From: Lewinellaceae bacterium
Lineage (GTDB): Bacteria; Bacteroidota; Bacteroidia; Chitinophagales; Saprospiraceae
Length of the DNA stretch: 64,000 nt
NCBI GenBank assembly: GCA_016710765.1
Contig: JADJUJ010000006.1
Location: 1-64,000 of the forward strand
Direction: 5' to 3'
The notes beneath the pieces are model-generated. The model did not search any database. It was not told the origin of the DNA and was given only the letters and a program-made list of their open reading frames with translations. Of the stretch, positions 19,501 to 28,384 are shown piece by piece. Position 1 is the stretch's first letter. The number at the start of each line of letters is the position of its first letter. Both the position numbers and the translations under genes were made by a program.

Positions 19501-21031
19501 ATGAGACAACTGATATTACCCCTTGACATACGAAGACATAAATAATCATTTTCAGTCTGATGAAAGAGACGCTAGAATGATGGAATTCGTTTCACCACTC
19601 AGTGAATCAGAAACTATGCTATCCGTAATTGCTTCGAATATAACAACTGCAGGAAAGCTTACATTTATATTGGGTCATCCAGGTGTTGGAAAATCTACTT
19701 TTTTACACACTCTTAACTGGCGCAGCCATATTCCAATTAGAAAAGTAATTGACTTAGATGCAAATAGTTTCAATGATGGAGAATCCTTAGATGGATTATA
19801 CAATGAAATACATCGAATTTGCGGCAATGAAACAGACAGAAACGATAAAGGAATTTGTGCTATTCTGATTAATTATCTTGAGTATGTAGATGAATATCCT
19901 GATTCAACTGTAAAGGGTTTTTTTAGAAAATTAAATGGCTTGCTTAGAAACAAGCCTGTATTAATTCTTTGGCCAGTAATTAATGAAAATGATGTGCAGC
20001 GAATGATTGAATTTTCGCAGCATGTATCGGGTACACTTTATCAAAGAGATAGAAAGGTAGTGAATATAACTGGGCCTAAAAAGAGCGAATATATAGACAT
20101 TGCAAAGAGGACGATAAAGGTATTAAACAACGGGGCTGAATTATCGGATTTTGGCTTAACGAATGATGATTTAGTTGAAATCTATAACGAATTCATTCAA
20201 CTACCAATTATAGATCAAAATATTAGGGAATATTATTCCAGGATAGTTTCTAAATGGGAGTTAAGCAGTAAATACTTGGAAGAACTGAAGTTGAAAATTC
20301 CTAAACCAACTGAAGTTTGGTTTATCTTTCCTTTTAAAGAGGCTGAAGCAGTCGTAAATCAATTTTCGAGAAAAGGGAATAGAGTTGAAGATGCATGGAC
20401 AGCTGTCACCGATAAATTCTCTGATTATATAAATGGAAATACACAAAGAGCCTCAAAGTGGGACTCCACAAGATTGAACTTAGCTTTGCATGGTGCTTTA
20501 AAGTCTAGAATTATGTATATTCCTACAAATCTTGTGATTACAACATCTGCCGCTTTTTCAAATAATCCTGAGTTGATTAAAATAATATCAGATCACAACC
20601 CACCAAGTCATTGGAATAAAAAGTATCAAACCAAGATTTCGATAGAGCGTTCACCAGTCTATAAGCAACTAATTAATGAACAATTCCCTACAGGAAAACG
20701 AAAAGGTGGGCCAGTAGTACAAGCATTAGAAACAGCAAACCCAATTTACAAAGATATTGTCGCATGGGTCAGTGGAAGTGGAAGCGGAAGTGATACTTAC
20801 CTTAATAAGGCATTTGCAAGTGCCCTTGAAGAGGCTGGCGTGAATAACGTCTCAGTTGAAAAAGAACACCCTTGGATAAAATCAGTATTTCCAGATATTC
20901 AAATTGATTTAGGGCATAAAATTGTTTGTCTCGAGTTTCATTATACTTTTCAGGATGAACCCCATATTATAGCGGATTATTGCCTAAAAAAACTTGATAT
21001 TTACATGAACCAGATGGGTAAAATGATATAA
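19501..21031 (+). CDS. P-loop ATPase with possible nuclease-like C-terminus (cassette 1), defence candidate
   Basis: The open frame runs from a TTG at 19523. An ATG at 19501 starts MRQLILPL in another frame and joins TYEDINNHF after a single-base change, so the true start is probably 19501, only 29 bases into the cassette. Counting from 19523 (502 residues): Walker A GHPGVGKST at 51-59, a hydrophobic strand plus acidic residues at 111-124 as Walker B candidate, and a helical middle region. The last 45 residues have the pattern PDIQIDLGHKIVCLEFHYT followed by a helix (YCLKKLDIYMNQM), vaguely like a PD-(D/E)xK core with His in place of Lys. ATP binding is well supported; the nuclease idea is weak inference. 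The stop codon touches the attC. Confidence 0.6.
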
Positions 21032-21032
21032 T

Positions 21033-21099
21033 GTGTATAACTAAGTGCTGCCGAAAATTGCTCCTAAACGTCGCACCATCGTCTGCACAAACGTTAGCG
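21033..21099 (+). other. attC-like site A (end of cassette 1)
   Basis: Opens GTGTATAAC (21033-21041) and closes AACGTTAGCG with the GTTAGCG box at 21093-21099; 67 bases. The opening box is the exact complement of GTTATACAC at 19472-19480, the start of the same cassette. The internal stem (AGTGC.../GCAC) is weaker than in sites B-D. Confidence 0.6.
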
Positions 21100-21166
21100 G
21101 TCATTGTAAAACGACAGACAGACCATCAAAATATCGACAGAAAAAATGAAAGACAGCCGACCCTTC

Positions 21167-21230
21167 GCAAAATTAAAAGAGGTGCTTGCCAACACGCAAG
21201 CCGACACAAAAGCACCACATTTAATTTTGC
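21167..21230. repeat. Imperfect stem-loop near the start of cassette 2
   Basis: GCAAAATTAAAAGAGGTGC (21167-21185) pairs at 17 of 19 positions with GCACCACATTTAATTTTGC (21212-21230). The same type of stem, with related sequence, occurs near the other end of the cassette at 25760-25822. The rest of 21100-21354 holds no gene that can be supported. Confidence 0.55.
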
Positions 21231-21354
21231 CCGACTGCACAATGACAAACAAAGACATTCATCACACTCTCTTATGACTTTTATCAATATTCATAAATTT
21301 CTGTTTCATAATTTTGCTATTCTTTAAATAGAAACAATATAAAATCTCATCGCA

Positions 21355-22191
21355 ATGAAAATTTTAATTCCAACCGATTTTTCTAAACTGTCACGAGTGG
21401 CGGTTCACTTTGCAGCTAAAATGGCTAAAAAACTTGATGCAGAAATTGTTTTACTGAATGTAATATTCATAAGTGCCCCGCCTCGTGCAATGGTTGCGGT
21501 AAAAGTTAAGGCAATCGAAGATGCAATGGTTGACAATGCAAAGCAGGACAGTATTCAACTGGTTAAGGAATTAAAAGCAGAGAATAGAGGTAAACTGAAT
21601 ATCAGCTATGAAATTATAAAAGGGTATCCCATAGAAGATGCAGTTGAGAGTTTTGCAATTCACAATAAAATTGATTTGATAATTATGGGGACAAAAGGTG
21701 CAACTGGTTTGACAAAGGTTCTGATAGGTAGCAATGCAGCATCAGTAATAAACAATAGTGATATTCCTGTAATCACCGTGCCTGAGTTTGCCCGATTTAA
21801 TAATCTCAAACATATTGTTTACGCAACTGATGTTCTGAATCTGAACAAAGAATTGAATAAGCTTGTGCCATTTGCAAAATTATTTGATGCTACTATTCAT
21901 ATTCTACATATTGTTTCTCCAAAGTCAAAAAAGAAATTTAATACAGCTAAGACTATTGTTGATAAACTTAAAATTAAATATCCCAAAATTACTTTTCATG
22001 TTTCAGTCAACGATGATATTTTAGAAGGAATTGATGAATACATTGCAGATACAAAAGCAGATATGCTTACTATGTTCACCCATAATCTTACTTTTTTCGA
22101 AAAACTCTTTGGCAAAAGTGTAACACGCCAAATGACTTTTCACAGTTGGATTCCCTTGTTTGCAATAAAAAAACACAACTATAAATCATAA
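21355..22191 (+). CDS. Tandem universal stress protein (two Usp domains)
   Basis: A 278-residue protein with two Usp domains (about 1-142 and 148-278). The first begins MKILIPTDFSKLSRVAVHFA and contains the ATP-binding pattern G-x2-G-x9-GS (GTKGATGLTKVLIGS). The second begins LKHIVYATDVLNLNKEL but lacks that loop, so only the first domain is likely to bind ATP. It is soluble and cytoplasmic. It is the first gene of a three-gene run (Usp, cation exchanger, P-type ATPase) with gaps of 12-18 bases, which suggests a joint role in cation or energy stress. Confidence 0.9.
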   Translation: MKILIPTDFSKLSRVAVHFAAKMAKKLDAEIVLLNVIFISAPPRAMVAVKVKAIEDAMVDNAKQDSIQLVKELKAENRGKLNISYEIIKGYPIEDAVESFAIHNKIDLIIMGTKGATGLTKVLIGSNAASVINNSDIPVITVPEFARFNNLKHIVYATDVLNLNKELNKLVPFAKLFDATIHILHIVSPKSKKKFNTAKTIVDKLKIKYPKITFHVSVNDDILEGIDEYIADTKADMLTMFTHNLTFFEKLFGKSVTRQMTFHSWIPLFAIKKHNYKS

Positions 22192-22203
22192 TTTAATTTA
22201 GCA

Positions 22204-23136
22204 ATGCTTTTAATATTTATAGGATTAGTCGGTTTATGGCTTGGAACAAGATGGATAATTAATGGGGCAATTGGAATTGCAAAACGATTTAATCTTTCTC
22301 ATTCATTTGTTGGTGTTGCAATTCTTGCAGTAGGGACTGACCTTCCAGAAGTTTTTGTTTCTATAAAAGCATCCCTGCTTCATTTAAGTGGAATAGAATC
22401 CTCCGGTATCATTACCGGAAATGCTATTGGCAGCAGCATCAGTCAAATTACCTTTATACTTGGTATTGCAGGGTTATTCTTGAATTTCACAATGGCAAAA
22501 AAGGATTTATTGCGTGATGGCATTGCATTACTTACCTCAATAATATTCTTGTTCGTTTTTGGAATTGACGGAATCATAACACGAGTGGAAGGTGGAATTT
22601 TACTGTTTGTGTATTTGCTTTATTACATCGTCTTGTTGAAAAGTCAGACTGAACATACCGATGATAATTCTGCCGGAAAGGATTATTCAAACACTGCCTT
22701 GACATTATTTCTATTAGCCGGCTTTTCAGTTTTAATATTTTCATCTCATTTAGTAGTTGAAAACGCGATGGCACTTGCCGAAAAATGTGGGGTAGCTCAA
22801 TCCTTTGTAGGGATTGTAATAATTGGATTGGGCACAAGTTTACCTGAGTTAGCAGTTTCTTTTGGTGCGGCAATCCGTAAATCAGCGGGAATGTCGGTAG
22901 GAAATATTATAGGCAGCAATATTTTTGATGGGCTTATTCCAATTGGAATTGGAGGAGCAATAAGCACGACAAATATGGAAGGCAATCTTTTGAAATTTGA
23001 TTTACCGTTTTTATTTGCAGTTACTTTTTTAGTTTTAATATTTTTGAGGACAAAAAGAGGAATTTCTACACTCGAAGGAATAATTCTCATCCTGTTTTAC
23101 CTGTCCTATATTGGCGTAAAGCTATATTTATTATAA
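22204..23136 (+). CDS. Calcium/sodium antiporter (CaCA family, YrbG type)
   Basis: A 310-residue protein with about ten membrane helices in two homologous halves. The alpha-1 repeat is AVGTDLPEVFVSIKA plus GNAIGSSISQITFILG. The alpha-2 repeat is GLGTSLPELAVSFGA plus VGNIIGSNIFDGLIPI. In the first repeat T-D-L-P-E replaces the more usual T-S-x-P-E. It should exchange Ca2+ or another cation for Na+ or H+ across the inner membrane. It lies 12 bases after the Usp gene and 18 before the P-type ATPase. Confidence 0.9.
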   Translation: MLLIFIGLVGLWLGTRWIINGAIGIAKRFNLSHSFVGVAILAVGTDLPEVFVSIKASLLHLSGIESSGIITGNAIGSSISQITFILGIAGLFLNFTMAKKDLLRDGIALLTSIIFLFVFGIDGIITRVEGGILLFVYLLYYIVLLKSQTEHTDDNSAGKDYSNTALTLFLLAGFSVLIFSSHLVVENAMALAEKCGVAQSFVGIVIIGLGTSLPELAVSFGAAIRKSAGMSVGNIIGSNIFDGLIPIGIGGAISTTNMEGNLLKFDLPFLFAVTFLVLIFLRTKRGISTLEGIILILFYLSYIGVKLYLL

Positions 23137-23154
23137 TCGAATAAGTCAGTAAAA

Positions 23155-25730
23155 ATGAATTGGCATCTCCTTCCCCTTTCTGAAATATCTCAGTTGTTAA
23201 ACACAACACCGTCAGGCATTGATAATTTAACTGCCTCGCAGCGGTTGGTTGAGTACGGAAAAAATCAGATCACTGACAAAAAAAAGAAAACCGTTTTTCA
23301 GATGCTGCTGCACCAGTTAACGGATTTTATGATTCTCATTCTTATTGCAGCAGCAATTATTTCTGGTGTTTTGGGAGATGTAACAGATACCTTAATAATT
23401 CTTGCCATTATTATTCTTAATGCAGTTGTGGGTTTTATACAAGAGTATCGTGCCGAAAAAGCCATGGAGGCATTGAAACTAATGGCGTTTTACTAACGCA
23501 CGTATATTGCGTGAAGGAAGAGCGATTGATATCCCTGCATCTGATTTAGTACCAGGAGATGTGGTGATGCTCGAAGCCGGAAATATAATACCTGCTGATT
23601 TACGGTTCTTTGAAACACATCAAATTAAAGTAGATGAATCTGCACTCACAGGCGAATCACATAATGTAGAAAAAAATGCCAATGAACTTCCCGAAGGAGA
23701 TTATCCGCTTGGCGATAGAATAAACATGGGATTCAAAGGGACATTTATTACTAATGGTAGGGCTCTTGCTTATGTGGCTACAACAGGCATGAACACAGAA
23801 CTGGGTCGTATTGCCAAAATGATTCAGACCGATGAAACATCAACACCCTTACAAAAAAGATTGGCTGCTTTTGGGAAAAGATTATCAGTTGGAATATTGA
23901 TCATCTGCACCATAATATTTGTTTTTGGCTGGCTCCGTGGCGAAAACATTTTAACCATGTTGCTTACTTCCATTTCACTTGCTGTTGCTGCCATACCAGA
24001 AGCATTACCTGCACTTGTAACTATTGCACTTGCATTTGGTGCAAAGCGATTAGTAAAAAGCAATGCACTTATCCGTAAACTTCCTGCTGTTGAAACACTT
24101 GGATCAGTTACTTACATCTGCTCTGATAAAACAGGAACGCTTACATTGAATAAAATGACCGTGCAGGAAACTTTTGAAACAGATGATAATAAAACAAATC
24201 CGCTATTTTCTAATAGCAGTGCTTTACTAAATGCAATGGCATTGAACAATGATGTTTCAAAAGATAAGGACGGAAAATGGTTAGGCGATTCCACAGAAGT
24301 GGCATTGGTTCAATATGCTTTCAATAATAGTTTGGAGAGAGAAAATTTGGAAATACAATTTCCGAGAATGGCAGAGTTGCCTTTTGATTCTTCACGAAAG
24401 TGCATGACCACGTTACACAAAACAGAACACGGAATTATTGCAATTACCAAAGGAGCAGTAGATGTTTTATTCGAAAAACTGAATCACGAACAAAAATTAT
24501 TTGTTCCCGAATATGAAAGCAAAGTGAACGAGATGGCTGAAAAAGGTTATCGGGTTTTAGGATATGCAATAAAGACACTTCCATCGTTGCCGGAAAACCT
24601 AGATGCAGACGAAATAGAAACTTCATTAACACTTATCGGTTTTGCTGGAATGATTGACCCTCCTCGTGAAGAAGCAAAACAAGCTGTGGCAGAATGCAAA
24701 CAAGCCGGAATAATTCCTGTCATGATTACTGGCGACCATAAACTCACTGCTAAAGCCATTGCAAAACAACTTGGAATTATTTCTTCGGAGGAAGACATCG
24801 TATTAAGTGGTTCGGAACTTTCAAAATTAACCTTGGAAGCGTTTGAAAATATTGTAGAAAAAGTGCGTGTATATGCACGGGTAAATCCCGAACAAAAACT
24901 TAAAATAATAACTGCCTTGCAGGCCAAACATCACTTTGTTGCAATGACAGGAGATGGCGTTAACGATGCACCTGCTCTCAAAAATGCCGACATCGGTATT
25001 GCTATGGGAATTAACGGAACCGAAGTTTCAAAGAAGCTCGCACATGATTTTATTGGACGATAATTTTGCTACTATCGTAGTTGCAGTAAAACATGGTCGA
25101 AGAATCTTTGACAACATTCTGAAGTTTATCAAATACATAATGACAGGAAATTCCAGTGAAATTTGGGCAATCTTTTTAGCCCCCTTTTTCGGCCTGCCAA
25201 TGCCTTTTTTAGCCATTCATATACTTTGGATAAATCTTGTAACGGATGGCTTACCAGGTCTAGCACTTGCATCTGAACCTTCGGAAGAAAACATTATGAA
25301 ACGCCCACCAAGAAGTCCTAAACTAAATATTTTTGCAGGAGGTATGGCATGGCATATTTTGTGGGTAGGCTTATTAATGGGTTTGGTAACTATCGCCATG
25401 CAGGCATGGGCAATAAACACGAAAAATACGCATTGGCAAACAATGGCATTTATGACTTTATGTTTTAGTCAAATGGGACATGTTTTAGCAATGCGTTCTG
25501 ACACACAATCAATTTTTAAAATAGGTTTATTTTCAAACAAACCATTATTATGGTCATTGCTATTAACATTTGCTCTCCAAATGATGATTATTTACACTCC
25601 CTTTTTCAATAATATTTTCAGAACACAACCACTTACTTTGTATGAATTAGGAATTATCATTCTGGTATCAACTATCATATTTTGGGCAGTTGAAATAGAA
25701 AAGTGGATTAAAAGAATAAGAAATAAATGA
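23155..25730 (+). CDS. P-type (P2, Ca-type) cation ATPase, two apparent frameshifts
   Basis: About 860 residues when joined. Order: N-terminal cation ATPase domain (LSEISQLLNTTPSGIDNLTA), first membrane pairs, actuator domain with TGES (DESALTGESHNV), phosphorylation site CSDKTGTLTLNKM, nucleotide domain, hinge MTGDGVNDAPALKNADIGIAMG, and six C-terminal helices. The frame breaks at a TTTT run (23488-23491), where removing one T gives MAFTNARILREG, and near 25035, where SKEASHMILLDDNF is recovered. The arrangement matches type II ATPases (SERCA/PMCA-like), so Ca2+ export is the best guess and fits the adjacent CaCA exchanger. Confidence 0.88.
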
Positions 25731-25759
25731 TTGATACAGACATCAAAGCCACCGCATTT

Positions 25760-25822
25760 GCAAGCACATTTTATTTTTTGCAACACACAATGCAACTGCA
25801 CCAAAAAATAAAAAGAGCTTGC
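25760..25822. repeat. Imperfect stem-loop near the end of cassette 2
   Basis: GCAAGCACATTTTATTTTTTG (25760-25780) pairs with the right arm at 25802-25822 at 18 of 21 positions. It follows the ATPase stop by about 30 bases and could act as a terminator. It resembles the stem at 21167-21230 in sequence. Confidence 0.55.
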
Positions 25823-25883
25823 AAGCCAACCCACCAAGTAACTGAACTATGGACAGGCACGAGACGACCGTAAAACAACGAAC

Positions 25884-26015
25884 CGCTAACAGCAGCTACA
25901 AGAAATTGGCGGTTCAGTGGTTAAATGAAGCTTTGTGCTTCGTATCAAGTTCAATGCTGGTAGACAGTTTTGTGCTTCGAAATCGCCAACTTCTTGTAGC
26001 TGCAAAACGTTATGC
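25884..26015 (+). other. attC-like site B (end of cassette 2)
   Basis: Opens CGCTAAC (25884-25890; ACCGCTAAC including two upstream bases), the complement of GTTAGCGGT at 21093. Closes AAAACGTTATGC with the box at 26009-26015. Between them GCAGCTACAAGAAATTGGCG and CGCCAACTTCTTGTAGCTGC form a 20-base stem with one mismatch. The length of 132 bases is within the range of long attC sites. Confidence 0.75.
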
Positions 26016-26071
26016 ACCATTTTAAGACGACAACTAAATTAACCAGACGACTGATTTAGAAATCAAGAATT

Positions 26072-26788
26072 ATGAACATAGTGACAAGACTTGACGATAT
26101 TCATAAAAGAGCAAAAGCGAATAAATGGTTTCGATATTTTGCTGTGTTTAATCGCATAGCCTTAGCTGCGGGGTTTATTCCATCTGGCCTGACAAAACTT
26201 TTTGATGAAAGGTTTACAACATTGTCCGTTAATCACCCGATGGGTAATTATTTAGAAGCATTATACCATACCAGCTATTACTACCCATTTATTGGCTTTG
26301 TTCAAGTGACAGCTGCAATTTTACTCCTTATTCCACGGACTGCAACACTTGGAGCAGTAATCTACTTTCCTGTAATTTTAAACATTTGTATTTTATCGTT
26401 AGCCGTTGGTTTTGACGGCTCATTAGTGACTTCTCCACTTATGGTTTTGGCTAATCTATATTTGTTGGCGTGGGACTATGACAAATTAAAATTCATTTTG
26501 CCTTTTAAATACTCAAAAAAAGAAATTGATAATTCTAGTGAATTAATCGTTGATAACAAATTTCCTAAAGCATTCTTTCTAGGTGTAGTAGCGACTGTTG
26601 GTTTAACAGTATTTGTTGTATACAATTCGTATAACAAAAAAACTAGAAACACATTTAAGGACTGTTATAATGATTGCAAAAATTCAGACGACACGCAGGA
26701 ATGCTTTGACTTTTGTGACTGTATTCATAATCAAGGAAAATCGTTAAGTGTGTGTTCAGAAGAACTGAGAAAAGCAAAGGAAAAATAA
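26072..26788 (+). CDS. DoxX-like membrane protein with Cys-rich C-terminal tail (cassette 3)
   Basis: A 238-residue protein. Four membrane helices: about 26-45, 72-92, 97-121 and 128-146, with the DoxX-like opening RYFAVFNRIALAAGFIPSGL, then a fifth hydrophobic segment (about 171-188). The tail (about 195-238) has six cysteines in CYNDC, CFDFCDC and VC spacing, which could bind metal or form disulfides. Known DoxX proteins act in redox or respiratory complexes; the role here is unknown. It is the only gene of its cassette and starts 62 bases after the GTTATGC box. Confidence 0.65.
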   Translation: MNIVTRLDDIHKRAKANKWFRYFAVFNRIALAAGFIPSGLTKLFDERFTTLSVNHPMGNYLEALYHTSYYYPFIGFVQVTAAILLLIPRTATLGAVIYFPVILNICILSLAVGFDGSLVTSPLMVLANLYLLAWDYDKLKFILPFKYSKKEIDNSSELIVDNKFPKAFFLGVVATVGLTVFVVYNSYNKKTRNTFKDCYNDCKNSDDTQECFDFCDCIHNQGKSLSVCSEELRKAKEK

Positions 26789-26830
26789 CAAAAATAAAAT
26801 GACAATGCGTTTGCTTATAAAAAAAACGGT

Positions 26831-26962
26831 GCATAACACGGGTTTGGCAAAAGTGGCGGTTCAGTGCTCCGCAGACAAATTTGTGGTTAATCAAACATTG
26901 GTTCTCAGCATCAACATTTGTGGTGAAAATCGCCACCTTCGCCAAGCCCGAAAACGTTGGGC
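26831..26962 (+). other. attC-like site C (end of cassette 3)
   Basis: Opens GCATAAC (26831-26837; GGTGCATAAC with three upstream bases), the exact complement of GTTATGCACC at 26009. Closes AAAACGTTGGGC with GTTGGGC (26956-26962), a perfect GTTRRRY. CGGGTTTGGCAAAAGTGGCG and CGCCACCTTCGCCAAGCCCG pair at 17 of 20 positions. Confidence 0.78.
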
Positions 26963-26980
26963 ACAATCATAAAGGAAAAA

Positions 26981-27771
26981 ATGAAAGAATTTCAGGAATG
27001 GATTAGGGCAAATCAATGGATATTAATACTGCCAATATTATTAATAGTTGGATATTATCTTTTGAAGTGGAAAATAGAAGAAAAAAGAAATCGTAAGGCA
27101 GTTATAAAAGAGAGAAGATACTGGCAACAAGTTCGTTGATTTAAGAAGCGAAAAATTGAATACTTTGTTGATGAAACACCAACAAAACCAAGGACTTTTG
27201 GGCGGAAGATTGATTGGATTGCTATCAAAACAGAACACCCCGCGGTAATAGTAAACGCGTTCAGGAAGGCGGCAAAAAATCTTTTCGAACAAATTTAGAA
27301 AATGGAGTTTATGCTGCGTTTGCCTCAAATATTTTTGTCTTACCACCTATCCATAATTGGATTTTAGTTCTTAATCCGTTTGACGGACGTACACAAGATG
27401 AACAATACAAGCATTTAAAGAAACTAAGTACTCAATATGGTGAAGTTCAGTTTTTTGGAAGTTTCAGAGGTGTCTCTTATAGTGCTTGGATGAAATTTTT
27501 AAATGGTAAAACAATTAGAGCATATAGTGTAGCAGACGGTGAAATTTTCAAGAATGAAGGAGATCTAACAGAAATGGAGAAAGAATTTATTGAAAAAGAG
27601 ATTCGTAACGCAAAGGATGAAGAGGAATTAGAATGGATAAATGGCGAAGGGAAATTGCTATGCATCAGTGACGAAGAAAACGTCCTGAAAATGGCAGAAA
27701 AATGGAGTATAAACCCTGATAAAATAGATCAGATAAACATCCAAGAATTGGGAACAATCATAGAATATTAA
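26981..27771 (+). CDS. Broken membrane-anchored protein of unknown function (cassette 4)
   Basis: An ATG at 26981, 24 bases into the cassette, starts MKEFQEWIRANQW followed by one membrane helix (ILILPILLIVGYYLLKW) and a basic stretch. A TGA at 27137-27139 interrupts the frame, but coherent sequence continues in it (IEYFVDETPTKPRTFGRKID) to a TAG near 27295. The rest (NGVYAAFASNIFVLPPIHNW to the stop at 27771) is one frame away. The C-terminal part, with YGEVQFFGSFRGVSYSAWMK and IRAYSVADGE, recalls a widespread uncharacterised soluble domain. One stop and one frameshift are needed to join it, either errors or real decay. No function is assigned. Confidence 0.5.
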
Positions 27772-27782
27772 AAAAAGGCTAT

Positions 27783-27870
27783 GCCCAACAAAGGCTTGCT
27801 GTCCATGCCGCCGAACAGCCAGCCCGCAAACCCAACGCACGGCGGCACGGCATCAAGCCACACGTTGGCT
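27783..27870 (+). other. attC-like site D (end of cassette 4)
   Basis: Opens GCCCAAC (27783-27789), the complement of GTTGGGC at 26956, and closes CACGTTGGCT with the box at 27864-27870. The stem is GGCTTGCTGTCCATGCCGCCG against CGGCGGCACGGCATCAAGCC, with a few unpaired bases as is normal in attC sites. Length 88 bases. Confidence 0.75.
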
Positions 27871-27884
27871 CCTCCTCCCAAATA

Positions 27885-28286
27885 ATGACAAAAGAGCACC
27901 TTCAACAAGATTTAACAGCTGCAACGGAAAAATTGCTCGATTTGGCTAAAGCCCACGCCTGGAACGCCATTTCCGATAATTGTCTGTATATCATTAGCGA
28001 GGTAGAAGCGGCTGTAGATCAAAACTTCTTTGCGGTAAGGAAGATCAGAAAGCAAAGCAACCAACATAAACAACCAAAACCGTTACCAGGAGCTGTTTCT
28101 GAACTGAAGCGCATTTACGTAGACCTGTATGATGTATACTCGAAATATAGTGGTTTGCGAATGCTCACTTGTCCTCAGTATAAATACTCGCCAATGCCCT
28201 GCATCGTATGCGTTTTATGCCTTTCCATTAGAACAGGTGACTGCGCGATGATTTTCGCAAACCACTTTATTTCGCGTACAGCATAA
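27885..28286 (+). CDS. Hypothetical protein after the last cassette boundary
   Basis: A 133-residue frame starting 15 bases after the GTTGGCT box, the spacing expected of a cassette gene. The first ~85 residues (MTKEHLQQDLTAATEKLLDL ... GAVSELKRIYVDLYDV) look like a real helical protein. The remainder is Cys-rich and atypical and may be a frameshifted or degraded end. No complementary AGCCAAC end box was found downstream, so this module either lost its attC or is host sequence. Function unknown. Confidence 0.45.
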   Translation: MTKEHLQQDLTAATEKLLDLAKAHAWNAISDNCLYIISEVEAAVDQNFFAVRKIRKQSNQHKQPKPLPGAVSELKRIYVDLYDVYSKYSGLRMLTCPQYKYSPMPCIVCVLCLSIRTGDCAMIFANHFISRTA

Positions 28287-28384
28287 ATATTGCCCGTTGT
28301 CCATTATTTCCCACTTTTTTGCGTTTTTTACGGGTGAGTGCAGCATATAGAACAGGTGCTGCACCATATAAGAAACGCAAGAAA

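Larger units (their letters stand above)
19472..27870 (+). mobile_element. Integron-like gene cassette array (attC sites, no integrase in window)
   Basis: Five GTT-type boxes (19472, 21093, 26009, 26956, 27864) delimit four modules. The bases that open each module are exactly complementary to those that open the attC-like site at its own end: GTTATACAC/GTGTATAAC, GTTAGCGGT/ACCGCTAAC, GTTATGCACC/GGTGCATAAC, GTTGGGCA/TGCCCAAC. Three of the four sites have long imperfect stems between the boxes. Almost all ORFs face the same way and the DNA is AT-rich compared with its flanks. This is the geometry of integron cassettes. No tyrosine recombinase gene lies in the window, so it would be a CALIN-type cluster or the distal part of an integron. 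The first boundary at 19472 lacks the AACG context of the others and could be an attI-type site. Confidence 0.75.

Noticed and set aside
21031..21327. 98-codon forward ORF after the ATPase
   Set aside because: It runs over attC site A and a stem-loop and has no family features.
19245..28384. Integron integrase gene
   Set aside because: No tyrosine recombinase motifs were found in any ORF of this region, nor elsewhere in the window.
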